From positions 62,001 to 126,000 of the forward strand of contig NZ_KB898875.1 in the NCBI RefSeq assembly GCF_000377905.1: a stretch of DNA of 64,000 bases. The letters are read 5' to 3'. The position numbers and the translations under genes are program-made. The notes beneath the pieces are model-generated. The model saw only the letters and a program-made list of their open reading frames with translations, did not search any database and was not told the origin of the DNA. Within the stretch, counting starts at the first letter, position 1. The number at the start of each line of letters is the position of its first letter. Below are positions 34,362 through 43,729 of the stretch, piece after piece. This stretch comes from Thioalkalivibrio sp. ALMg11 (GTDB lineage Bacteria; Pseudomonadota; Gammaproteobacteria; Ectothiorhodospirales; Ectothiorhodospiraceae).

Positions 34362-35476
34362 TCAGCGTGACCGGTCGCGAGATGTCTGTCAGCCAGTGGG
34401 TATTGCGCAGCCTGCGTCTGGACAGTGTGCTGCTGGTGCTGCTGTCCATCCTGCTGCTGCTGGGGCTGGCGGTACTGTTCAGCGCCACCGGCGAGAGCGT
34501 GGTCGCCCTGGAGCGTCAGGTCATGCGCATTGGCCTGGGGGTGGCAGCCATGCTGCTGGTCGCCCAGGTGTCCATGCATGCCCTGCGGGCGTTCTCGCCA
34601 TGGCTGTTTGTAGCCGGCGTCCTGCTGCTGCTGGCGGTGATGTGGGTCGGCGACGTCGGCAAGGGCGCGCAGCGCTGGCTGGATCTCGGTTTCATGCGCT
34701 TCCAGCCTTCGGAGATCATGAAACTCGCGGTGCCGATGATGGTGGCCTGGTACCTGTCGCAACGGAATGGTCGTCCGCGCTTCCAAGACCTGGTGGTGAC
34801 CGCGGCGCTGATCCTGGCGCCGGTCTATTTGATTATGCAGCAACCGGATCTGGGTACCTCGATGCTGGTCGGGGCCGCCGGGTTCCTGGTGATCTTCCTT
34901 GCGGGGCTGGGCTGGCGCTGGTTCGTTGGGCTTGGGGTCACGGCGGCCGCCGCCATCCCGATCCTGTGGTCGCAGATGCTGGACTATCAGCGCCAGCGGG
35001 TGCTGACGCTGTTCAACCCGGAGTCCGATCCGCTGGGCGCCGGCTATCACATCATCCAGTCGAAGATCGCCATTGGGTCCGGCGGGCTGTATGGCAAGGG
35101 CTGGCTGAACGGGACCCAGTCGCAACTGGAGTTTCTGCCGGAGCGTTCCACCGACTTCATTTTTGCGGTCTACGCCGAGGAATTCGGCTTTATTGGTGTC
35201 GCGCTGCTGCTGCTGCTGTATTTTGCGATTGTTGCGCGCGGGCTCTGGATCGCCGCACTGGCACAGGACCGCTACGCCCGGTTGCTGGGCGGGAGTATCA
35301 GCCTGACCTTTGCGGTCTACATGGTGGTCAATATCGGCATGGTGACCGGCCTGTTGCCGGTGGTCGGCGTGCCGCTGCCCCTCGTTAGTTACGGGGGTAC
35401 TTCGCTGGTGACCCTGATGGTCGCCTTCGGTATTCTCATGAGCATAGCCTCCCAGAAACGCCTGGTGAATCGATGA
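34358..35476 (+). CDS. mrdB: Peptidoglycan glycosyltransferase RodA (SEDS family)
   Basis: 372 aa with about ten membrane helices. It polymerises lipid II into glycan strands as the partner of PBP2. SEDS signatures are WLDLGFMRFQPSEIMKLA, QQPDLGTSML, GYHIIQSKIAIGSGGL, LEFLPERSTDFIFAVYAEE (catalytic Asp in the TDF segment) and PLPLVSYGGTSL. ATG 34358 overlaps the mrdA stop by 4 bp, ruling out the longer upstream frame. The next gene, mltB, again overlaps by 4 bp. Confidence 0.96.
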   Translation: MISVTGREMSVSQWVLRSLRLDSVLLVLLSILLLLGLAVLFSATGESVVALERQVMRIGLGVAAMLLVAQVSMHALRAFSPWLFVAGVLLLLAVMWVGDVGKGAQRWLDLGFMRFQPSEIMKLAVPMMVAWYLSQRNGRPRFQDLVVTAALILAPVYLIMQQPDLGTSMLVGAAGFLVIFLAGLGWRWFVGLGVTAAAAIPILWSQMLDYQRQRVLTLFNPESDPLGAGYHIIQSKIAIGSGGLYGKGWLNGTQSQLEFLPERSTDFIFAVYAEEFGFIGVALLLLLYFAIVARGLWIAALAQDRYARLLGGSISLTFAVYMVVNIGMVTGLLPVVGVPLPLVSYGGTSLVTLMVAFGILMSIASQKRLVNR

Positions 35477-36504
35477 GCCTGAACTTGCGCCCCGTGTGGG
35501 CCCGCATTGTCCGCCCGACCCTGTTACGTACCGGGCTGGTCCTGTCCCTGGTGGCCGTGTCCCTCCCGGTCGCGGCCGAAAGCGAATTCCGTGCCGGCGA
35601 CCCGCCGTATCTCGAACGCGACGAGGTGCAGGCGTTCATCGACGAGCAGGTGGAGGCCGGCCGCGATCGCGAGGCGCTGGAGGCGATGTTTGATGCCGCC
35701 GACCCGCAGCAGCGCATCCTCGACCTGATCTCCAGCCCGGCCGAGGCGCGGCCGTGGAAGGACTATCGTCCGATCTTCATTACCGACGAGCGCATCGAGC
35801 GCGGCCGCGACTTCATGGAAGAACACGGCCACTGGCTCAAGCGCGCCGAGGATCGTTTCGGTGTGGAGCAGAAGATCATTGCCTCCATTATCGGGGTCGA
35901 GACCTACTACGGCCGCAACACCGGTGGCTTCCGCGTGTTCGATGCCCTGGTGACCCTGGGCTTCGACTACCCGCCGCGGTCGGATTTCTTCCGCCGCGAG
36001 CTGGGCGAATTCCTGACCCTGGTGGACGAGGAAGGCCTGGATCCGCGCGAGACGCGCGGCTCCTACGCCGGGGCCATGGGGCGCGGCCAGTTCATCTCCT
36101 CCAGCTATCGCCACTACGCGGTGGACTTCGACGGCTCCGGTCAGCGTGACCTGTTGAACTCCTGGCCGGACGCGATCGGCTCGGTGGCCAACTACTTCCG
36201 CGAGCACCACTGGAACCGTGGCGAGCCGGTGGTGGCGAAGGCGCGGGTCGAGGGTGATGCCCACGAGGCCCTGATCAGCCGCAACTACCAGGCTCGTTTC
36301 GACCTCGACGAACTGGCCGAGCACGGCATTTACCCCGACGAGGCCGTGGACGAGGATGGTGAGTATTCCTTCATTCGTCTCGCGGGCGATGACGGTTACG
36401 AGTATTACCTGGGATACCCGAACTTCTACGTGATTACCCGCTATAACCGGAGCCCGCTGTATGCGATGGCCGTGCACCAACTTGCCGAGGCACTGGCCGA
36501 CTAG
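35473..36504 (+). CDS. mltB: Lytic murein transglycosylase B
   Basis: 343 aa. A signal-like N-terminus (hydrophobic ~15-36, ending VAAES) lacks a lipobox, so it may be soluble rather than lipid-anchored, unlike E. coli MltB. The catalytic Glu is in GVETYYGRNTGGF near residue 143. Other SLT family-3 motifs are TLGFDYPPRSDFFR, GSYAGAMGRGQFISSSY and SVANYFREHHW. It cleaves glycan strands with 1,6-anhydro ring formation. Overlaps rodA by 4 bp and rlpA by 44 bp. Confidence 0.94.
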   Translation: MSLNLRPVWARIVRPTLLRTGLVLSLVAVSLPVAAESEFRAGDPPYLERDEVQAFIDEQVEAGRDREALEAMFDAADPQQRILDLISSPAEARPWKDYRPIFITDERIERGRDFMEEHGHWLKRAEDRFGVEQKIIASIIGVETYYGRNTGGFRVFDALVTLGFDYPPRSDFFRRELGEFLTLVDEEGLDPRETRGSYAGAMGRGQFISSSYRHYAVDFDGSGQRDLLNSWPDAIGSVANYFREHHWNRGEPVVAKARVEGDAHEALISRNYQARFDLDELAEHGIYPDEAVDEDGEYSFIRLAGDDGYEYYLGYPNFYVITRYNRSPLYAMAVHQLAEALAD

Positions 36505-37468
36505 TCCGGCCTCCGGGCCTGCGCCCGGGGCGCTCCTGCTGGGGTTCGTGTTGCTGGCGCTGGCTGGCTGTTCCGGCACACCGGAGCGCGACCCGCGCCC
36601 GCTGGGTGACGCCGCCTATGACAGCTATCCCGATGCGGCCGACGTGCCGCAGGACCTGGCCTTGATCCCGGAACCGACGCCGCGCGCCGAGCCGCCCAGC
36701 CGCTATGGCAACCCGTCGGAATACGAGGTGTTCGGGCAGCGTTATCGCACCTTGCGGACCAGTGACGGCTTCGAGGAAGAGGGCATTGCCTCCTGGTACG
36801 GCACGAAGTTCCACGGCCGGCGGACTTCCAGCGGCGAGCCCTACGACATGTATGCGATGACTGCGGCACACAAGTCCCTGCCGCTGCCGAGCTATGTCGA
36901 GGTCACCAACCTGGAGAACAACAAGCAGGTGGTGGTGCGGGTGAATGATCGCGGGCCGTTTGTGGATGGGCGCATCATCGATCTTTCCTACGCCGCGGCC
37001 CATCGCATCGACATGACCGATGCCGGTGTGGCTCGCGTGCGTGTGCGCTCGGTGGGGCCGGGTGATACCGAGCCCGACCGTGTTGCGGCCGCGCCGGCAT
37101 CGGAGCCCGTCGATGTGGCCGCCGTGACATCGCCGGAACGGGTGGCGGAGCGAGTCCCCGAACCGGTACCTGAAACAGCAGACTCCGCGATGTCCGCCGC
37201 CGGGTCCAACGGCGAGGTCGCCGGGGGTGGGCGTTTTGTCCAGGTCGGGGCGTTTTCCGAGCGCCAGTCGGCCGAGCAGGTGCGCGAGGATCTGCGCGCC
37301 CTGGGCTTCGGCCCGGTCCGCATCTCGACCCTGGGGCGGGACGACGGTGCGGACCTCCATCGCGTGCGGATCGGCCCGCTGGCGGATGGCGATGAGGTCC
37401 GCGCGATCACGGATCGCCTGCAGGGTGCGGCGCACGTTGATTACCGCGTGGTCGAGAACGCCCGGTAA
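36461..37468 (+). CDS. rlpA: RlpA septal lipoprotein / lytic transglycosylase
   Basis: About 335 aa. The lipobox LALAGC (Cys near residue 37) predicts an outer-membrane lipoprotein. The double-psi beta-barrel spans GIASWYGTKFHGRRTSSGEPYDMYAMTAA to VRVNDRGPFVDGRIIDLS. An Ala/Pro/Val-rich linker leads to a C-terminal SPOR domain (GRFVQVGAFSERQSAEQVR) that binds denuded glycans at the septum. The start is not certain: ATG 36461 lies inside mltB with GGAG upstream, and TTG 36482 is an alternative. Either gives a signal peptide before the lipobox. Confidence 0.9.
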   Translation: MRWPCTNLPRHWPTSPASGPAPGALLLGFVLLALAGCSGTPERDPRPLGDAAYDSYPDAADVPQDLALIPEPTPRAEPPSRYGNPSEYEVFGQRYRTLRTSDGFEEEGIASWYGTKFHGRRTSSGEPYDMYAMTAAHKSLPLPSYVEVTNLENNKQVVVRVNDRGPFVDGRIIDLSYAAAHRIDMTDAGVARVRVRSVGPGDTEPDRVAAAPASEPVDVAAVTSPERVAERVPEPVPETADSAMSAAGSNGEVAGGGRFVQVGAFSERQSAEQVREDLRALGFGPVRISTLGRDDGADLHRVRIGPLADGDEVRAITDRLQGAAHVDYRVVENAR

Positions 37469-37551
37469 AGGCTGCTGCCGCTGTTTTTCCGGCCCTTCCC
37501 GGGCCCCACTCTGCTATCGTAGACCGGTCCTTAAGGAGGTCCTTCCCAGCC

Positions 37552-38799
37552 ATGACTCTGTCCGTCCGCACTCCCTTTTTGCCGCTCCTGGTGGCCTGCC
37601 TGCTCGCGCTGCTGGTGTTTGCCCCGGTGCACGCGCAGGAACAGCAACTGCCCGTGGCCGGGGACGGGGCGAGCACCCCCAGCGGGATCCCGCGCCCGCC
37701 ATCGGATGTGACGGCGGCGAGTTATGCGCTGATGGACTTCGACTCCGGTCTGATGCTGGCCAGCCGCGATCCGCAAGTGGAGCGCGAGCCGGCCAGCCTG
37801 ACCAAGGTGATGACCGCCTACGTGGTGTTCGGCGAGATCACCGAGGGCCGTATGGCGCTGGACGATACGGTCACGGTGAGCGAGCGCGCCTGGCGCACCG
37901 GGATGACCGGGGCATCGCGGATGTTCATCGAGGTCGGCGAGGAAGTCGCAGTCGAGGACCTGTTGCGCGGCATGATCGTCCAGTCGGGGAACGATGCCTC
38001 TACCGCGCTGGCCGAGCATGTGGCCGGCTCCGAAGGGGCCTTTGTCGACATGATGAACGCCCAGGCTCGTGAACTGGGGATGCGCCAGTCCTATTTTGCG
38101 AACCCGCATGGCCTGCCATCCGACGAGTCGCAGTACACCACCGCGCAGGACATGGTGCTGCTGGCACGGGCGCTGATTCGCGATTTCCCGGATCTCTATG
38201 GCTACTACAGCGAGCGGTCCTTCGAGTACAACGACATCTCCCAGAGCAACCGCAACATGCTGCTGTGGCGCGATTCCGGCTTTGATGGGCTGAAGACCGG
38301 CTGGACGTCGAATGCCGGGTACAACCTGGTGTCCTCGGCCAAGCGCAACGATCGTCGCGTGGTGGCCGCGGTCATGGGCATCGAGGCGGCCGACCATCAG
38401 CAGGGCGGGACCCGCCGTGCGAACGAATCCCAGGCGCTGGTGAACTGGGGTATCCGTTTCACCGCGACCCGCAAGCTGTTCGAGGGGGCGCACGAACTGG
38501 GCACGCCACGAGTCTATCGCGGGGCGGATACCGAGGTCGCCGTGGGGCTGGCCGAGGACTTCTGGGTCATGGTTCCGCCCGGGCGCGAGGATGACCTGGA
38601 CGCCTCGATGGAGGTGCACCAGCCGCTGGAGGCACCGCTGGCGGCGGGCGATCCGGTCGGTGAGGTGGTCGTGCGCCTGAATGGCGAAGTGATCCGTACC
38701 CAGCCGCTGGTTGCGTTGCACACTGTGGAGCAGGGTGGCGTCGTACGCCGCCTGTGGGATGGTGCAGCGCTGGGTATCCAGGCGGCCTGGCCGTTCTGA
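37552..38799 (+). CDS. dacA: D-alanyl-D-alanine carboxypeptidase (PBP5/6 family)
   Basis: 415 aa. Signal peptide ~1-29 (VHA), then the DD-carboxypeptidase domain with SLTK (Ser ~83), SGN (~145) and KTG (~248). A beta-rich domain and a C-terminal amphipathic tail (LWDGAALGIQAAWPF) tether it to the inner membrane. It trims pentapeptides in mature peptidoglycan. AAGGAGGT lies 12 bases before the ATG, inside the small dyad AAGGA-GG-TCCTT. An extended -10-like TGCTATCGT is at ~37513, so the gene may have its own promoter within the cluster. Confidence 0.94.
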   Translation: MTLSVRTPFLPLLVACLLALLVFAPVHAQEQQLPVAGDGASTPSGIPRPPSDVTAASYALMDFDSGLMLASRDPQVEREPASLTKVMTAYVVFGEITEGRMALDDTVTVSERAWRTGMTGASRMFIEVGEEVAVEDLLRGMIVQSGNDASTALAEHVAGSEGAFVDMMNAQARELGMRQSYFANPHGLPSDESQYTTAQDMVLLARALIRDFPDLYGYYSERSFEYNDISQSNRNMLLWRDSGFDGLKTGWTSNAGYNLVSSAKRNDRRVVAAVMGIEAADHQQGGTRRANESQALVNWGIRFTATRKLFEGAHELGTPRVYRGADTEVAVGLAEDFWVMVPPGREDDLDASMEVHQPLEAPLAAGDPVGEVVVRLNGEVIRTQPLVALHTVEQGGVVRRLWDGAALGIQAAWPF

Positions 38800-38813
38800 A
38801 ACGCAGGTCGCGC

Positions 38814-39701
38814 GTGACTATTGCCTACTTCAACGGGGACTACCTGCCGCTGGATCAGGTGCGGATCTCGCCGCTGGACCGCGGTTTTCTGTTCGGAGAT
38901 TCGGTCTACGAAGTGATCCCCAGCTACGCGGGCGAATTCTTCATGCTCCCCGCGCATCTCGAGCGCCTGGATCGGTCCCTCGCAGCCATTCGCATCTCCA
39001 ACCCCTTTGACGCCGGGCAGTGGACTGCGCGTCTGGAAGATCTAGTGGCGCGCAATGCCGACCCCGCCACCCCGGATCTGGGGGTGTACCTGCAGGTGAC
39101 CCGCGGCGTCGCCCCGCGCGATCATGCCTTCCCACCGGATGCCCGGCCGACGGTCCTCGCCATGGTGAGCCCGATCCGTCCCCTGCCGGAGACGGTACGG
39201 ACGGAGGGCGTGGCGGCGGTGACCGCCGAGGACCGACGCTGGGGCCACTGCGACATCAAGGCGACCACGCTGCTGGCCAACGTCCTGAGCCGCCAGGCCG
39301 CGGTCGAGCAGGGTGCGGTCGAGGCCATCCTGCTGCGCGACGGGCAACTCACCGAGGGTGCCGCCAGCAACGTCCTCGTGGTTCTCGACGGCCGGCTGGT
39401 TACCCCGCCTCTGGCGCCTTCGGTACTGCCCGGGGTGACGCGTTCGCGCGTTCTCGATCTGGCGCGCGAGCTTGGTTACCCGGTGGAGGAACGCGCAGTG
39501 AGTGCGAGCGAGCTGATGCGTGCCGAGGAGATCTGGCTGACCAGCTCGACCCGCGAGATCTTGCCGGTGACACGCCTGGATGATCGCGTCGTCGGCACGG
39601 GGCGGCCCGGGCCGGCTTGGGAGGCGGTGCATGCGGCCTATCAGGCTGCCAAGCCGGGTTCCCCCGTGGGTGAACGATTGCAGTCCGGAGGTGCGGCATG
39701 A
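38814..39701 (+). CDS. dat: D-amino-acid aminotransferase (class IV)
   Basis: 295 aa PLP enzyme. LDRGFLFGDSVYEV opens the fold. The catalytic Lys is near residue 149 in GHCDIKATTLLANVL, the CDIK form typical of D-alanine transaminases rather than branched-chain ones. TEGAASNVLVV and SSTREILPV complete the family pattern. It probably supplies D-Ala or D-Glu for peptidoglycan, in keeping with its place after dacA; 4-amino-4-deoxychorismate lyase is the main alternative. GTG 38814 follows dacA by 14 bp, and the stop overlaps ybeD by 4 bp. Confidence 0.88.
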   Translation: MTIAYFNGDYLPLDQVRISPLDRGFLFGDSVYEVIPSYAGEFFMLPAHLERLDRSLAAIRISNPFDAGQWTARLEDLVARNADPATPDLGVYLQVTRGVAPRDHAFPPDARPTVLAMVSPIRPLPETVRTEGVAAVTAEDRRWGHCDIKATTLLANVLSRQAAVEQGAVEAILLRDGQLTEGAASNVLVVLDGRLVTPPLAPSVLPGVTRSRVLDLARELGYPVEERAVSASELMRAEEIWLTSSTREILPVTRLDDRVVGTGRPGPAWEAVHAAYQAAKPGSPVGERLQSGGAA

Positions 39702-39961
39702 CTGAACGCGAGACCCTGATCGAGTTTCCCTGCCGGTTCCCGGTGAAGGTGATGGGGGATGCCCATCCGGAGTTGATGGAGGCCGTGGAGGGCTGCGTGG
39801 CCGAACACCTGGATGCCGATGACGCGGTGATCGAGCAACGGGCCTCGCGCGCCGGCCGTTACGTCGGTATCACCATCACCTTTACCGCGACGAGCCAGGA
39901 ACAGCTGGACGCCTTCTATCGTTCCCTTGGCCGCTGCGACCGGGTGCGCATGATCCTGTGA
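39698..39961 (+). CDS. ybeD: YbeD/DUF493 family protein
   Basis: 87 aa, an ACT-like fold of unknown activity. [20 protein letters not shown] and the C-terminal [15 protein letters not shown] match E. coli YbeD, which sits between dacA and lipB as here. It overlaps both neighbours by 4 bp, so dat-ybeD-lipB are translationally coupled. Confidence 0.95.
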   Translation: MTERETLIEFPCRFPVKVMGDAHPELMEAVEGCVAEHLDADDAVIEQRASRAGRYVGITITFTATSQEQLDAFYRSLGRCDRVRMIL

Positions 39962-40662
39962 GTCCGGTCTGGGTGGAGGTTCGCGAACTGGGGCTGCAGC
40001 CCTACATCCCGGTGTGGCAGGCGATGCAGTTGCACGGGCGCGAACGTGCCGCGGATGCGCCCGATGCGCTGTGGTGCGTCCAGCATCCCCCGCTCTTTAC
40101 CCAGGGGCGCAATGGCCGTCCCGAGCACTTGCTCGATCCCGGCGCCGTTCCGGTGGTCGCGATCGACCGTGGGGGGCAGATCACGTATCACGGGCCGGGC
40201 CAGCTGGTGGTCTACACCTTGCTGGATCTGAAGCGGCTCGGGGTGGGCGTGCGGCGTCTGGTCGAGTGTCTGGAACAGGCCATTATCGATACGCTCGCCC
40301 AATGGGGTATCGAGGCCGAACGCCGGGCGAACGCACCCGGTGTCTATGTCGGCCACGCAAAGATCGCAGCGCTCGGTTTGCGGGTGCGCCATGCGCGCAG
40401 CATCCATGGCCTCGCCCTGAACGTGGCGCCGGTGCTGGCGCCGTTTGCGCGGATCAATCCCTGTGGCTATGCGGGCCTGGCGACGACCTCCATGCAGGGC
40501 CAGCTTGCTGGTCCGGTCGCAATGGACCGCGTTCGAGACGCGCTCCTGGCGAATCTCGCCATCCAGCTGTTCGAGGGGGCGGATCTCCCGCTTCAGCACG
40601 AGGCGGCGCTGCCCGCCGAACTGGTGCGAGTCCTGGCGCTGGGGCGTTGTCCGGCACCGTGA
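39958..40662 (+). CDS. lipB: Octanoyl-[acyl-carrier-protein]-protein N-octanoyltransferase
   Basis: 234 aa. It transfers octanoate from ACP to lipoyl domains, upstream of LipA. Catalytic features: [16 protein letters not shown], the Lys of [11 protein letters not shown] and the Cys of INPCGYAGL. Start GTG 39958 overlaps ybeD. The gene faces lipA across an 836-bp gap that holds the second palindromic repeat. Confidence 0.96.
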   Translation: MSPVWVEVRELGLQPYIPVWQAMQLHGRERAADAPDALWCVQHPPLFTQGRNGRPEHLLDPGAVPVVAIDRGGQITYHGPGQLVVYTLLDLKRLGVGVRRLVECLEQAIIDTLAQWGIEAERRANAPGVYVGHAKIAALGLRVRHARSIHGLALNVAPVLAPFARINPCGYAGLATTSMQGQLAGPVAMDRVRDALLANLAIQLFEGADLPLQHEAALPAELVRVLALGRCPAP

Positions 40663-40739
40663 TGGCTCCCCGGCGATAGCGTTCCGCTGGATCAGGCTTG
40701 CCGCCGCGTTTCTGAAGGCTGGCCTTGGTTCATCTTCTG

Positions 40740-41402
40740 GTGTTTACGTGCCTTCGTCCGGCCGCCTGCCACGCGCTCTCTCGCGAGCGCCCCGCGCCCG
40801 TTGTTGATCAAAAACTGGCTTCGCTCTTGCAAAGAAGTACCCAAGAAACACGCCCGACTGCCGCGACCCCGGCCCGCTGCGCGGGCCGAAGTTTCCCTCG
40901 CTCCGGGGCTTTTCGAGGGCGGCGCTGAACTCGCTGCGCCTTCGGGTCCGCTCAGACATCCAGCGCCCCCGTGTCTATTTAGAATCGTCCCGCGAAAACC
41001 CCCTCCACTCGGCGCGACGACAACGGGGGGTAGGTCCAAACAACGGCTGTCCTGAGGATCGCGCCAATGATTGAAGGCTAGGTCTTCGGGCATCCTGGGC
41101 ACGCTTGGCCTACGGCCGTTGCGTGCCGCGCCCGCGCAGCGGGCGCCGGGGGACGTAGGATGTGATGAGCGAAGCGAATCGCATCAGGGTTTCGCACGGC
41201 GTGGGGAATGGTGCGTTTCGCTGCGCTCAACCGCACCCTACGGGGTACCGTCTGTTTTGACCTTCTCCTCCCGTATGGAGCCCCTTGCGGAATCCGGGTG
41301 CCCTTCTTTGGGCACTTTCCTTGGGCAAGCAAGAAAGTGCCTCGGGGCGCGCTGGCGAGTCAGCGCCTGGCAGGCGGCGGACCGGAGGCACCTAAACACC
41401 CG
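40740..41402. repeat. Interspersed palindromic element, copy 2 (inverted relative to copy 1)
   Basis: The gap between convergent lipB and lipA (40663-41498) has no supported gene and consists mostly of this element. Read as reverse complement it follows copy 1 at 22290-23085 through ends, arms and centre. It opens TGTTTACGTGCCTTCGTCCG and closes GGAGGCACCTAAACACC. It shares CGGGACGATTCT-type, GGATGTGATGAGCGAAGCGA and GCACCCTACGGGG segments with copy 1. It is ~130 bp shorter because its right arm lacks the CAGACATCCAGCGCC block. Confidence 0.85.
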
Positions 41403-41498
41403 ATGCCGAACCAGGGCCGGCCTTCTGGGTAGGACACTGGCGCACGCCGGATTTTGATCAAGGGTGGCCGCCCGTGCCGGGCCACCGCCCGCGGCGGG

Positions 41499-42455
41499 TC
41501 AGGCGGTTTCGAGGCCCTGGGCCTGGAGGTCGGCGTGGTAGGACGAGCGGACCATCGGGCCGCTGGCCACCTGCTTGAAGCCCATCTCGCGGGCGCGGTC
41601 GCCGAGTTCGTCGAACTCTTCGGGAGACAGGAAGCGCGTGACGGGCAGGTGATGGCGTGAGGGCTGCAGGTACTGGCCCAGGGTCAGCATGTCGCAGCCG
41701 TGGTCGCGCAGGTCCTGCAGGACCTCTAGCAGCTCCTCGCGGGTCTCGCCTAGCCCCAGCATCAGGCCGGATTTGGTCGGCACCCCGGGGTGTTGTTCCC
41801 GGAACTGCCGGAGCAGCTCCAGCGACCAGGCGTAGTCAGCGCCTGGGCGTGCCTCGCGGTACAGGCGCGGGACCGTCTCCAGGTTGTGGTTGAAGACGTC
41901 TGGTGGGGCCTGGTGCATGATTTCGAGCGCGCGATCCATGCGGCCGCGAAAATCCGGTACGAGGATCTCGATCTTCATGTCCGGATTCAGGGAGCGCACC
42001 TCGCGGATGCAGTCGACGAAGTGCCCGGCACCCCCGTCGCGCAGGTCGTCGCGGTCCACCGAGGTGATCACGACATAGTTGAGGCCAAGTGCCTGGATGG
42101 TCTCGGCCAGGTGACGGGGCTCGTCCGCATCCAGGGCATCGGGCCGGCCGTGGGCGACGTCGCAGAATGGGCAGCGGCGGGTGCAGATGTCGCCCATGAT
42201 CATGAAGGTGGCGGTGCCATGAGCGAAGCATTCGCCGAGGTTCGGGCAGCTCGCCTCTTCGCAGACGGTGTGCAGTTTCTGCTCGCGCAGGATGCCCTTG
42301 ATGCGCTGCACCTCGGGCCGAGCCTGGCTTTGCGCGCGGATCCACTTGGGCTTGCGCTGGGGTTTCTCGGTGGGATGGATCTTGACCGGGATGCGCGCGA
42401 CCTTGTCGGCGGCGCGCTGTTTTTCACCGGGCTGGGGGCGGATTCGAGTGTCCAT
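41499..42455 (-). CDS. lipA: Lipoyl synthase
   Basis: 318 aa radical-SAM enzyme inserting two sulfurs into octanoyl-lipoyl domains. The auxiliary cluster ligands are Cys65, Cys70 and Cys76 ([12 protein letters not shown]). The radical-SAM ligands are Cys91, Cys95 and Cys98 ([10 protein letters not shown]). The C-terminal RSSYHAD carries the conserved RSSY serine. ATG 42455 has GGGAAGG upstream. The frame continues upstream but without lipA similarity. Downstream of the two HDOD genes on the same strand, 62 bp apart. Confidence 0.96.
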   Translation of the reverse strand: MDTRIRPQPGEKQRAADKVARIPVKIHPTEKPQRKPKWIRAQSQARPEVQRIKGILREQKLHTVCEEASCPNLGECFAHGTATFMIMGDICTRRCPFCDVAHGRPDALDADEPRHLAETIQALGLNYVVITSVDRDDLRDGGAGHFVDCIREVRSLNPDMKIEILVPDFRGRMDRALEIMHQAPPDVFNHNLETVPRLYREARPGADYAWSLELLRQFREQHPGVPTKSGLMLGLGETREELLEVLQDLRDHGCDMLTLGQYLQPSRHHLPVTRFLSPEEFDELGDRAREMGFKQVASGPMVRSSYHADLQAQGLETA

Positions 42456-42517
42456 GGACCTTCCCTGAATTTCGTGGCGGCCGGATTGTGTGGCCGGCGT
42501 GGGGCGATCGGGCGTGC

Positions 42518-43723
42518 TCAGGCAACCTCGCGGATCAGCGCCTCGACTTCCTGCCTTGCCGTCTCGATGGCGGGCAGGTTGTCGTCCTCGTCGAGGATGA
42601 AGCCGAGGCGTTCCACTGCCCGCAGGTCGGCGAGCGGGATGCGGTCGGCGAGCAGGTCGTCTTCGGCATCCCGCGGGCACGCGGCGCGGGCGATTCGCAC
42701 GATGTCGGTCAGGGCGTGAGCCTCCGGGTTTTCCGGGCCGCCGGAATCGCGAATGGCCTTTATGATATCGGATGCCAGGCCCCATTGCTGGGCAACCAGT
42801 TCGCCGATCAGGCCTTCCAGTCGGAACAGTACGCGTTCCACTTCCCCGAGTGTTCGGCCCGGATGGGTGCGGGCTACCTCGGCGATGACCGGCAAGGCCC
42901 CGACTCGGTGCAGGAGTCCGGCGAGCAACGCACTCTGCGGATCGGCGGCCTCGCACTGGTCGGCCAGCACGCAACTGACCGCGGCAATGCGTGCGGAGCG
43001 CCGCCACAGGCGTTCCAGCAGTTCGTGGTAGGGGTTGTCGCGATGGATGAAGACCTGGTGCATCGCCAGGGCCATCACCAGCTGGCGGGTGCGTTCCAGT
43101 CCAAGCCGGGCGACGGCATCCTGAAGGCGCGAGACGACACGGCGGCTGCCCATGGCCGGGCTGTTGGCCACACTCAGCAGGCGGCCGGCAACACTGGCAT
43201 CTTCCTCGATGATGCGGGTGGCCTCGGCGATCGAGACATCCGGGTCCTTCAGGGCCCGCTGCAGGTGCAGGGCGACCTCGGGGAGCTGGGGCAGGGCCAG
43301 TTCCCCGGAGTAGGCATGGGTGTAGATACTGCTGAACAGTTCGCCCTCGAGATCGGACAGCTCGATCTCGCTGACCTCGACGCTGTCCTGGCCGCCGCCG
43401 TCGATCAGGGTTTCATAGACCTTGCGATCAAGCATGGCGAGGGTCGAGCGAGTCGCGGCGATGGCATGGCTGTGGTAGTCGTGCGGATCGAACAGGGGGT
43501 TCAGCGCTTCGCTGCTGTCGCCTTTCAACATGACCGAATGGCGCCCGCTGGCCAGGATCATGCGGCCTTCCAGCAGGAAGATCATGCTGCGGAATTCGTC
43601 GCGTGCATGCAGCTTGAAGCCCGGGTCCACCGTCATGGTCCGGGCGTGCTTCAGCAGCTTGTCGCGGGCCCGGTCGCTCAGCTCGGCAAACGGGCGCAGC
43701 TGGGGAAGGCGTTGCGCGATCAC
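42518..43723 (-). CDS. HDOD domain protein with degenerate cyclic-nucleotide-binding N-terminus (1)
   Basis: 401 aa. Residues ~1-115 look like a cNMP-binding/Crp-type barrel ([18 protein letters not shown]) without a clear phosphate-binding cassette. Residues ~135-330 form an HDOD domain ([45 protein letters not shown]). HDOD lacks the HD catalytic residues and acts as a signalling scaffold in other bacteria. It begins 6 bp after its paralogue's stop. Function unknown; regulation of c-di-GMP or stress signalling is a guess from the family. Confidence 0.85.
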   Translation of the reverse strand: MIAQRLPQLRPFAELSDRARDKLLKHARTMTVDPGFKLHARDEFRSMIFLLEGRMILASGRHSVMLKGDSSEALNPLFDPHDYHSHAIAATRSTLAMLDRKVYETLIDGGGQDSVEVSEIELSDLEGELFSSIYTHAYSGELALPQLPEVALHLQRALKDPDVSIAEATRIIEEDASVAGRLLSVANSPAMGSRRVVSRLQDAVARLGLERTRQLVMALAMHQVFIHRDNPYHELLERLWRRSARIAAVSCVLADQCEAADPQSALLAGLLHRVGALPVIAEVARTHPGRTLGEVERVLFRLEGLIGELVAQQWGLASDIIKAIRDSGGPENPEAHALTDIVRIARAACPRDAEDDLLADRIPLADLRAVERLGFILDEDDNLPAIETARQEVEALIREVA

Positions 43724-43729
43724 CGCGGT

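Noticed and set aside
36461-36504. Overlap of mltB and rlpA as a possible frameshifted fusion
   Set aside because: Both proteins are complete: mltB ends at a normal family end and rlpA has its own signal peptide and lipobox.
37527-37551. AAGGAGGTCCTT before dacA as a hairpin occluding the ribosome site
   Set aside because: The arms are five bases with a two-base loop, too tight to form a stable hairpin.
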